12,785 bases of DNA, from positions 1-12,785 of the forward strand of contig CAKSVK010000104.1 in the NCBI GenBank assembly GCA_934502905.1, in the 5' to 3' direction. Each line of letters opens with the position of its first letter. The stretch's first letter is position 1. Positions 6,956 through 12,785 of the stretch are shown piece after piece. Below the pieces are notes generated by a model. The model did not search any database and had not been told where the DNA came from. It saw nothing but the letters and a program-made list of their open reading frames with translations. This DNA is from an uncultured Chitinophagaceae bacterium. Lineage in GTDB: Bacteria > Bacteroidota > Bacteroidia > Chitinophagales > Chitinophagaceae. Both the position numbers and the translations under genes were made by a program.

Positions 6956-8053
6956 TTAATAAACTGTTTTTCTTTTGCCTGATTCAAAATCCCGGAATAT
7001 AAAGGAACCCAGGTTGTCCAGCGATGCAAAAAATGCCTTCCCGTTGTTGGTTTCCGTAAATTCCTGCACAAACTGCTGGAGATAAGGATCCGTGGCTATC
7101 ATGAAGGTGGTGATCGGTATTTTCAGCTTCTTGCATTGCGCTGCCAGGTTCATACACCGGTTGACCACTTTCCGGTCCAGCCCGAAACTGTTCTTATAAT
7201 AACGTTTGCCGATCTTCAGGCAGGTAGGCTTTCCATCTGTTATCATAAAGATCTGCTTGTTAGGATTTCTTCTCCTCCGTAAAATGTCCATTGCCATTTC
7301 CAGTCCGGCTACCGTATTAGTATGATAGGGTCCTACCTGCAGATAGGGGAGATCCTTTACTTCTATCGGCCAGGCATCGTTGCCGAATACTACTATGTCC
7401 AGTGTGTCTTTGGGATATTTGGTCTTGATGAGCTCACTCAGGGCCATGGCTACTTTTTTTGCCGGCGTGATCCGGTCTTCACCATAGAGGATCATGGAGT
7501 GAGAGATGTCGATCATCAGCACGGTAGAGGTTTGCGTTTTGAAATCCGTTTCCCGGATGCTGAGGTCGTCTTCCTGCATGCGGAAGGATTCCACACCGTG
7601 GTTGATCTGCGCATTGCGGATGGATTCCGTGAAGTCGATCTGCTCCAGCATATCGCCAAACTGGAACTGGCGGGTCTCGGGGTTTTGCTCGTCGCCCTGC
7701 CCGGGCTTAAAGCTATGGTGGTCGCCGGCTTTTGTCTTTTTAAGCTTACCGAATATTTCCTCCAGGTTCCTTTTCCGGATACCCTGCTCCGTTTTTGGTG
7801 TGATCCTGATCTCTCCCCGCTGGTTGTCTTCCGTGATATATCCTTTTTCCTTCAGCTCCTCAATGAAATCACCCATTCCGTATTCGTTGTCCGTCAGCTG
7901 GTAGTTCTTATCCAGCTCATTCAGCCATTGCAGGGCCTCGCCTACATCGCCGCTGGTGTAATTGAGTATCTGCATGAACAGGTTCAATAACTGTTCAAAT
8001 TTCGATTTTCCCTCCTCCCGGGGGTCATATAATGAAAACTGAAAACCTAACAT
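6956..8053 (-). CDS. VWA-domain protein, partner of the AAA+ ATPase
   Basis: This is a 365-residue soluble protein with a C-terminal von Willebrand factor A domain like that of magnesium-chelatase subunit D. The metal-ion site is intact: DISHS at 182-186, Thr at about 245-247 (HTNTVAG) and ITDGKP with Asp273. The first half is helical and acidic, includes a charged linker (about 105-135, KAGDHHSFKPGQGDEQN), and matches no domain I recognise. There is no signal peptide or membrane helix, so a cytoplasmic location is expected. Pairs of a MoxR-type ATPase and a VWA protein commonly act together, with the VWA domain binding substrate or client. The gene is first in the operon and has an unusually good ribosome binding site, suggesting it is well translated. 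Confidence 0.85.
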   Translation of the reverse strand: MLGFQFSLYDPREEGKSKFEQLLNLFMQILNYTSGDVGEALQWLNELDKNYQLTDNEYGMGDFIEELKEKGYITEDNQRGEIRITPKTEQGIRKRNLEEIFGKLKKTKAGDHHSFKPGQGDEQNPETRQFQFGDMLEQIDFTESIRNAQINHGVESFRMQEDDLSIRETDFKTQTSTVLMIDISHSMILYGEDRITPAKKVAMALSELIKTKYPKDTLDIVVFGNDAWPIEVKDLPYLQVGPYHTNTVAGLEMAMDILRRRRNPNKQIFMITDGKPTCLKIGKRYYKNSFGLDRKVVNRCMNLAAQCKKLKIPITTFMIATDPYLQQFVQEFTETNNGKAFFASLDNLGSFIFRDFESGKRKTVY

Positions 8054-8059
8054 ATCAAG

Positions 8060-8065
8060 CTCCTT
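8060..8065 (-). promoter_or_regulatory. Strong Shine-Dalgarno site of the VWA gene
   Basis: On the minus strand AAGGAG lies 6 bases before the ATG at 8053, giving near-ideal spacing. Most other genes here lack such a site, as is usual in Bacteroidota. It supports the chosen start of the VWA gene. Confidence 0.6.
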
Positions 8066-8201
8066 CTTTTTTGTTATAAGAAAGCAATCGCTGCAAGCAG
8101 AAAATAGCCTCAGGCGGAAAGTAATTGGCAGATCAAAAAATGGTGTGTCTCTCCTGCTATTTTCCGCAATTTAATATATTAAAACTAAATGAAAAACCAA
8201 T

Positions 8202-8232
8202 TTTGGGGAGCGGGAAAACCAGGTTAATTTAG
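8202..8232 (+). promoter_or_regulatory. Bacteroidetes-type promoter of the 117-residue membrane protein gene
   Basis: TTTG at 8202-8205 is followed after exactly 19 bases by TAATTTAG at 8225-8232, one mismatch from TAnnTTTG. The ATG at 8240 is only 7 bases beyond the -7 box, so the transcript should start within a few bases of the start codon. Confidence 0.6.
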
Positions 8233-8239
8233 CAATAAG

Positions 8240-8593
8240 ATGCCCGGTAAATCATCTGTCAATGCTACCCGCCGGAACCGGTGGAAATCTTTTACACCTG
8301 CTGTTATTGCAATGGTATTGTGCATGGTGGATGCGGCTGCCGCTGTTTCCAGGGTAGACAGCACCATGGGCTATAGTCTTCTTGTACTGCCTTATTTACT
8401 GATGATGTTTCTCCTTCTGGCAGCCTTCGACCTCGCTGCCAAGTTCACTGTTCTGTGTATAAAACGACTTTGGTACATTCAGTTGGCTGTTATAGTGACA
8501 GCTTTTTCGATACTCTATTATTATTGGGGTACTTTTCCCGGACAGCTTTTGGGTTTGTTATTGTTTAAAGACCAGGGAAGACTATCGTCTTGA
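8240..8593 (+). CDS. Small three-helix membrane protein, unknown function
   Basis: This is a 117-residue protein with a basic N-terminus (KSSVNATRRNRWK) and about three hydrophobic segments (residues 20-38, 46-66, 80-97). The positive N-terminal stretch suggests the N-terminus stays in the cytoplasm. I do not recognise the family and see no catalytic motif. It is the only confident plus-strand gene in the window, divergent from the VWA gene across a 186-base gap and convergent with the helicase gene. A promoter of the right form directly in front of the ATG is the main support that it is real. Confidence 0.65.
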   Translation: MPGKSSVNATRRNRWKSFTPAVIAMVLCMVDAAAAVSRVDSTMGYSLLVLPYLLMMFLLLAAFDLAAKFTVLCIKRLWYIQLAVIVTAFSILYYYWGTFPGQLLGLLLFKDQGRLSS

Positions 8594-8607
8594 TTGAACT
8601 TTAATGG

Positions 8608-8649
8608 AATCATTCTGTGAAATCCACTGATCTATGCAAATGATTTTTT
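8608..8649 (+). terminator. Possible terminator after the 117-residue protein gene
   Basis: AATCATT (8608-8614) can pair with AATGATT (8639-8645), followed by further T residues. The stem is AT-rich and the loop is 24 bases, so it is a weak candidate supported mainly by its position just after the stop. Confidence 0.3.
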
Positions 8650-8682
8650 GGGTTATTAGTCAGTATCAATAAATTTTCTGCG

Positions 8683-8706
8683 CAGGCGGGTGTCGCCACC
8701 CGCCTG
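8683..8706. repeat. Perfect 10-bp inverted repeat (hairpin)
   Basis: CAGGCGGGTG and CACCCGCCTG flank a TCGC loop. The stem is very GC-rich in an AT-rich setting and has no T-tract on either side, so it is not a standard terminator. It lies between convergent genes, next to the 182-base element, and may be part of a REP-like cluster. Confidence 0.6.
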
Positions 8707-8724
8707 TAAAGGTTGCTACCGGTT

Positions 8725-8906
8725 GGTGTCTCACCATAGCCATAAACTTTAGGAACACAATCGGTAAAAATACCCTGAAGGGGTTTAATTTGAATAACCA
8801 CTGGTTGTACCGGTGGTCAGTCGTTCAAGATTTACCTCCCAACTTTGTTGGGGGCTATTCGCTTGTAAGCCCTTCAGGCTTAAATTGACGGCCATGGTGT
8901 CTCACC
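8725..8906. repeat. 182-bp element with terminal inverted repeats, REP/MITE-like
   Basis: The left end reads GGTGTCTCACCATAGCC and the right end GGCCATGGTGTCTCACC. Apart from the central loop triplet and one T/C difference they are inverted copies. Inside are three more inverted features: a 9-bp stem with one T-G pair (8797-8817), a hairpin CCCAAC-TTT-GTTGGG (about 8838-8852), and CCTGAAGGG (8774-8782) matching CCCTTCAGG (8870-8878). No gene is visible. The structure suggests a dispersed intergenic repeat or non-autonomous element, which cannot be confirmed from one copy. Confidence 0.5.
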
Positions 8907-8972
8907 GACCGATAATTTTGTATAAAAGGAAAACCTGAACTATGCTTACCGAAGATAAGTGTACCCTGTATC

Positions 8973-10880
8973 TTACAGCTCCGCAAACTCCCAGGCACTT
9001 TGGTAAGCCTGGTGTTTTTCGGTATGCTCAATAAAAGAAGCGTAGAACCGGAATTCGCTCAGGGTGGCACTGTCACCGATCACTACCAGCTTTTTGCGGG
9101 CGCGGGTCATGGCAACATTCATGCGGCGGGTGTCTGTCAGGAACCCGATATTACCGTCACTGTTGCTCCTGGTCATGCTGATATAGATAATATCCCGTTC
9201 CTGTCCCTGGAAGCTGTCGATGGTGTTGACCGTGATCTTGTGGCGGTATGGCTTTAGGTCCGCGTTGTTTTCGGCCAGCTCCTGTATCACCTGCAATTGC
9301 AGGCGGTAAGGAGAAATAATACCCACAGTGGGAAAGTTTTCTGGTGTATAAGTACTCTCCAGCGTTTTGATCAATTGCGTAAGATGTTTCAGCACAAAAG
9401 CGGCTTCCTCGGGATTGGAGGTGGCGGTACCTTCCTTTTTTTCTTCAAAGCCACAACCGGCAGTATCTATAAACCGGAGCGGCGCTTCCGTTGCTGCAAC
9501 CTGGTGTTGTGCTACCGCCGCGTTTGCCCGTAACCGGTTGTCGTAAAATATGACAGACGGGAAATGCATAATAGCCTCGTGCATCCTGTATTGTTCTTCC
9601 AGCAGCGATACTGATTCCGGGTGCAGCCGCACACATTTTTCCATCAGGGTTTCCGCCAGTCCTTTTTTTGCCGCCTCCTCCGATTTAATAGTGGGGGGTA
9701 GCTGGCAATGATCACCCGCCAGCACCAGCTTTCGTGCTTTCAGGGCAGGTATCCAGGTGGCTGGTTCCAGTGCCTGCCCGGCCTCGTCTATCACGGCGGT
9801 ATGAAACCGGAGATGACTGATGGTGTAGTGGTTACATCCCACTAGCGTGGCGACTATTACCTGGGCTTTGGACAGCAGATCGTCCGTGATATATTGTTCC
9901 GTTTTCTCTACATCTTTCAGGATGCGGTGCGCTTCATCAAACAGGGCTTTACGCTGCTCCCGTTCTGCTTTTCCGAAGTTGCGTTTGTATTTGTGGGCCA
10001 TATTCCGCAGCTCATTGGCCTGCTTTTTCATTTTTTTGATCTCCTTTGTGCTGCCGTGCTGCGCTATCTTACTGTCAAGGGTAAGCGACATCAACCGTTC
10101 AGAGACCCGCGCCGGGTTACCGATGCGGATCACGTTCAGCCCCTCGTTGGAAAGCTTTTCACTCAAAAGATCCACGGCAGCATTGCTGGGCGCTGATACC
10201 AGTACCTGTTGGTGCTGCAGTTGTATTAATGTTTTGATAGCCTGCACCAGCGTGGTGGTTTTGCCGGTGCCGGGCGGACCATGCACGATGGCCAGGTCAT
10301 TGGCGGTTACAATTTTCGCTACCGCTTCGTTTTGGGAGTGGTTGAGTACCGGGTTACCGGGAATTTTTATGCGGGTGTCAAAGGACGGCTTTTGCTCACC
10401 TGTCAGTATTTTAAGCAGGTGGTTTTCCTTGCTGTTCCCGGAAATAGCAATCGCCTGCTTTAAGGCTGCCTGCATTTCCCTGTAGCTGTTTTCATCAAAG
10501 AGCAGGTCAAGCCCCAGCTTTCCATTGCGCGTCCAGTCGGGCAATTCATCGGTACGGATATTCAGCTTCAGCCTGTTTCCTCCCTGGTAAGTCACAATGC
10601 CCTCTACACGGTCTTCTCTGGGATCGTGATTAGAGAACAGCACTGCCGATGCGCCGAACCGGAACTGGTGGGGGATATCCTGGTGCGTGGTGCGTTCCAG
10701 CTCTATGGTAAGATAATCCCCGCGGGTCATTTCCGTATCACGTATGGCAACGGGGTACCAGCTTAGCCCGTTGTCTCTCCTGTTGTGTACGGATGTGGTA
10801 GAAAGCAGTTCTTCAAATGATTTCCTGTCTTCGGTTTTCTCAGTGTCCAGGAGTTCCTGCAGCTTTTTGAAATATTCCAT
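8973..10880 (-). CDS. Superfamily 1 DNA/RNA helicase, IGHMBP2/UPF1-like
   Basis: This 635-residue helicase has the motif set of the SF1B UPF1-like group, whose studied members move 5' to 3' on nucleic acid. Visible are motif I GPPGTGKTT (201-209), motif II DEAG (365-368), motif III GDHCQLPPT (389-397), motif IV QYRMH (430-434), motif V TIDSFQGQE (553-561) and motif VI RRMNVAMTRAR (585-595). An N-terminal beta-rich region (about 40-130) and a charged helical insertion (about 275-330) match the family plan, and the length suits bacterial IGHMBP2-like helicases. The ATG at 10880 (MEYFKKLQELLD) is preferred. An upstream ATG at 10970 would add 30 residues and overlap the response regulator by 62 bases. 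The gene follows that regulator after 28 bases. The cellular role is unknown. Confidence 0.88.
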   Translation of the reverse strand: MEYFKKLQELLDTEKTEDRKSFEELLSTTSVHNRRDNGLSWYPVAIRDTEMTRGDYLTIELERTTHQDIPHQFRFGASAVLFSNHDPREDRVEGIVTYQGGNRLKLNIRTDELPDWTRNGKLGLDLLFDENSYREMQAALKQAIAISGNSKENHLLKILTGEQKPSFDTRIKIPGNPVLNHSQNEAVAKIVTANDLAIVHGPPGTGKTTTLVQAIKTLIQLQHQQVLVSAPSNAAVDLLSEKLSNEGLNVIRIGNPARVSERLMSLTLDSKIAQHGSTKEIKKMKKQANELRNMAHKYKRNFGKAEREQRKALFDEAHRILKDVEKTEQYITDDLLSKAQVIVATLVGCNHYTISHLRFHTAVIDEAGQALEPATWIPALKARKLVLAGDHCQLPPTIKSEEAAKKGLAETLMEKCVRLHPESVSLLEEQYRMHEAIMHFPSVIFYDNRLRANAAVAQHQVAATEAPLRFIDTAGCGFEEKKEGTATSNPEEAAFVLKHLTQLIKTLESTYTPENFPTVGIISPYRLQLQVIQELAENNADLKPYRHKITVNTIDSFQGQERDIIYISMTRSNSDGNIGFLTDTRRMNVAMTRARKKLVVIGDSATLSEFRFYASFIEHTEKHQAYQSAWEFAEL

Positions 10881-10908
10881 CGGGTGCAAAGATAAATTGT
10901 CTCCGGGT

Positions 10909-11604
10909 TTATTTATCAACAGCACCACCATCCAGGTCATCCAGTGAGACGATGTTGTGTTTAATGGCATAAATGGCTACCCCGGCAGTTGTTTTTACAT
11001 TCATCTTCCGTAGAATTTTTACCCGGTGCAGGTCAACATTCCGTTTACCCATAAACAATTCTTTTGCGATTTCAATGCTTGAAAACTCGCGGCAGATCAA
11101 CCGTATGATCTGCTCTTCGATTGCCGTAAATATCTTTCCGTACCCGGTAGGCGCATAAGGGTTAAAATGGCTTCTGCCCAACAGTTTTGCCAGCTTCACC
11201 GAAGTTGTTTTGCAGTAATACGGAATGTTTCTATACAATAAATGCACAGCCTCCAGGAACTCATCTTTTGTTGCCTGCTTGGTGATATAACCTATCGCGC
11301 CGGCTTCTAAAGCTTCCACGATCTTGTATTCATTCTCAAACATAGAGATCGCCATACACCGGGGCTTTTCTTTCCAGGAATTTATTTCCCGTAAAGCTTC
11401 AATACCTGTTTTTACCGGCATTCTCAAATCTACAATAGCAACATCCGGCCCCAGCTTTTTTGTAATGGACAACAATTCATCACCATCGCCCGCCTGCCCT
11501 ACCAGTTCAATGCCGGGTGTGGAATTTAAAAGTAAGGCCAATCCTTCACGCACCAGGGAATGGTCGTCTGCTAGCACTACTTTGATGGAAGGTTGTTTAT
11601 TCAT
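10909..11604 (-). CDS. NarL/LuxR-type response regulator
   Basis: This 231-residue regulator has an N-terminal receiver domain and a C-terminal LuxR-type DNA-binding domain. Receiver residues are visible: acidic pair Asp13/Asp14 in LADDHS, phospho-acceptor Asp59 in IVDLRMP, switch Ser87 and Lys109 in YITKQA. The C-terminal domain (about 160-222) follows the LuxR pattern with IIRLICREFSSIEIAKEL, then a recognition helix RNVDLHRVKILRKM that departs from the usual RTVETHR form. Its start overlaps the kinase gene's end by 8 bases, which strongly supports a cognate pair. Target genes are not evident; the co-directional helicase is a possible co-transcribed gene rather than a shown target. Confidence 0.9.
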   Translation of the reverse strand: MNKQPSIKVVLADDHSLVREGLALLLNSTPGIELVGQAGDGDELLSITKKLGPDVAIVDLRMPVKTGIEALREINSWKEKPRCMAISMFENEYKIVEALEAGAIGYITKQATKDEFLEAVHLLYRNIPYYCKTTSVKLAKLLGRSHFNPYAPTGYGKIFTAIEEQIIRLICREFSSIEIAKELFMGKRNVDLHRVKILRKMNVKTTAGVAIYAIKHNIVSLDDLDGGAVDK

Positions 11605-12367
11605 GGTCGGCTGTATTTACAGGTAAGTTGATATAGTAGGTGGTGCCGGTTTCCTGGTTGCTTTCCCAGAGAATTTCCGCTTCCAGCAGCTCACATCTTG
11701 CAATAATATGCCTGAGCCCTAACCCTTTTTTCTTTTTTACATTATTCAGATCAAAACCTTTTCCGTCGTCATTCAACACCAGGTTAAGCATTTTGCCATC
11801 AGGCGAGGTAGAGATATGTATAAATACCTGTGTAGCACCGGCGTGCCTGGCTGCATTATTTAGTATTTCTTCCACCACCCGGTACAGGTGCAGTTCCCGG
11901 CTTTTCTGCAACCTGGGAACAGGGTTAATTGCCTGTATGTTGACGGGAAGACCGTGTTCCGTCTGAATGGTGCCTGAAAGCTCCTTTAATGCCACCAGCA
12001 ACCCTTCCGCTTCCAGGCTTTTAGGTACCAGGTTGCCGGAAATATCCCTTATCCTGTCCAATGTCTGGCTCAGCAGCAACTTTATCTGATCGATCGAACT
12101 TTTTGAATGATTATCGGGAGGATTTAGCAGGTTTAACCGGATATGTATGGCGGTTATCAACGGGCCTAATGCATCATGCAGGTCAAAGGTCATACGTTCC
12201 CGTTCCTGCTCAAAAAAAGCCAGGCTCCGCGCTTCTATATCCCTTTGAACAGCTAACCGTTTTCGATGATAGCGGATCATCATGCTTAAAAACAGGCTCA
12301 TAAAGGCCAACAATACAATACTGGAGGTTAAAAGGGCATAATAAAACGTGATTTCTTCTGAATACAT
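11597..12367 (-). CDS. NarL-type sensor histidine kinase
   Basis: This 256-residue membrane kinase has one N-terminal helix (about 11-31) and a short coiled linker. A HisKA_3 phospho-acceptor site follows with FDLHDALGP (His64), then an HATPase domain with N box EEILNNAARHA (about 166-176), G1 box NDDGKGFD (199-206) and G2 box GLGL (215-218). There is no sizeable periplasmic sensor domain, so sensing probably depends on the membrane helix or on a partner. The preceding gene encodes a multi-helix membrane protein and overlaps it by 40 bases, making that protein the natural candidate for the sensing part. The start at 12367 is chosen because the next ATG (12301) would lose most of the membrane helix. 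Confidence 0.88.
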   Translation of the reverse strand: MYSEEITFYYALLTSSIVLLAFMSLFLSMMIRYHRKRLAVQRDIEARSLAFFEQERERMTFDLHDALGPLITAIHIRLNLLNPPDNHSKSSIDQIKLLLSQTLDRIRDISGNLVPKSLEAEGLLVALKELSGTIQTEHGLPVNIQAINPVPRLQKSRELHLYRVVEEILNNAARHAGATQVFIHISTSPDGKMLNLVLNDDGKGFDLNNVKKKKGLGLRHIIARCELLEAEILWESNQETGTTYYINLPVNTADHE

Positions 12368-12785
12368 AGGATTGCATAGGTGTAAATGGAATAGGCAACA
12401 ACGTTAACCATACTGAGCATACTCCATATAATTTTATAAAAGTTAGCATTTATTTCAATGTGAAACAGGTTAAACGATTCATAATATGCTTTGTAAACAT
12501 ATGAAATAGTGAATGCCAGACAAATCATAAAAACAGCGTTTCTGTGCAGCCCTGTCCTTACTTCCATTACCTGCCTGCTCATTACCTGTATTGCCAGCAC
12601 CGCACAAGCAATGCTATAGTACATGCGAAAGAAAGAATTGTTGTCTTTCAGTGCATGCCACAGCAGGTTGTCGGATATCCATACAAGTATACCAACAGCT
12701 ATCATAATGACCAGCGTTCGCCTTGTCCAGTTAGTCCAGTAAAAAAACTGGAATAAAAGAAGGGTGTATGCGATCAATACATAAC
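12328..12785 (-). CDS. Multi-helix membrane protein, 5' end outside the window
   Basis: At least 150 residues of a hydrophobic protein with about four or five membrane helices are visible. The reading frame stays open to the window edge and the first in-window start candidate is a TTG at 12777, so the true start probably lies beyond. The family is not recognised. Aromatic-rich stretches (FQFFYWTNWT, YKAYYESFNLF) lie between helices. The gene overlaps the histidine kinase start by 40 bases, so it is translationally linked to the two-component pair and may sense the signal or shape the kinase's membrane context. That role is inferred from position only. Confidence 0.7.
   Translation of the reverse strand, partial: YVLIAYTLLLFQFFYWTNWTRRTLVIMIAVGILVWISDNLLWHALKDNNSFFRMYYSIACAVLAIQVMSRQVMEVRTGLHRNAVFMICLAFTISYVYKAYYESFNLFHIEINANFYKIIWSMLSMVNVVAYSIYTYAILCIQKKSRFIMPF

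Noticed and set aside
7322..7990. Long plus-strand open frame of 222 codons opposite the VWA gene
   Set aside because: It is fully antisense to a gene with intact VWA motifs and shows no recognisable domain.
5405..8053. Genuine magnesium or cobalt chelatase
   Set aside because: Only ChlI-like and ChlD-like domains are present; no large chelatase subunit or tetrapyrrole gene is nearby.
9847..10485. Plus-strand open frame of 212 codons opposite the helicase gene
   Set aside because: It lies within a helicase with all conserved motifs on the other strand, and the Cys/Ser-rich composition is typical of an antisense shadow.

Overview
The window looks like a chromosomal segment of a Bacteroidota bacterium, most likely a Chitinophaga-like member of the Chitinophagaceae. 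The reasons are an XrtN-type exosortase locus, a promoter of the Bacteroidetes form (TTTG, 19 bases, TAnnTTTG-like), mostly weak Shine-Dalgarno sequences and moderate GC content. The assignment rests on family knowledge and was not checked by a search. Almost everything is on the minus strand, so operons read from high to low coordinates.

Region 1 to 3652 (minus) is a compact protein-sorting locus. It holds a small four-helix membrane protein of unknown function, a large polytopic VIT-domain protein ending in a PEP-CTERM-like sorting signal, and an exosortase cut off by the window edge. The VIT and exosortase genes overlap by ATGA. The layout matches the XrtN system, in which a dedicated exosortase is encoded beside its single VIT-domain target. 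Upstream lie two copies of a CTTTG-N5-CAAAG palindrome, one of which overlaps a possible promoter.

Region 3653 to 4339 has no convincing gene. It holds an imperfect tandem duplication of a roughly 180 to 200 base non-coding unit.

Region 4340 to 5098 (minus) encodes an enzyme of the isocitrate lyase/PEP mutase superfamily. A stem-loop with a T-tract lies just upstream. Region 5405 to 8053 (minus) is a two-gene operon of a VWA-domain protein followed by a MoxR/magnesium-chelatase-like AAA+ ATPase. No metal-chelation pathway genes are nearby, so a remodelling or chaperone role is the better guess.

Region 8240 to 8593 (plus) is a small membrane protein with a good Bacteroidetes promoter placed so close to the ATG that the mRNA may be almost leaderless. 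The convergent gap at 8594 to 8972 holds a perfect 10-bp hairpin and a 182-bp element with terminal inverted repeats, resembling a REP or MITE-type repeat.

Region 8973 to 12785 (minus) carries a membrane protein (5' end outside the window), a NarL-type histidine kinase, its response regulator and an IGHMBP2-like superfamily 1 helicase. The first three overlap each other and the helicase follows after 28 bases, so all four may be co-transcribed.
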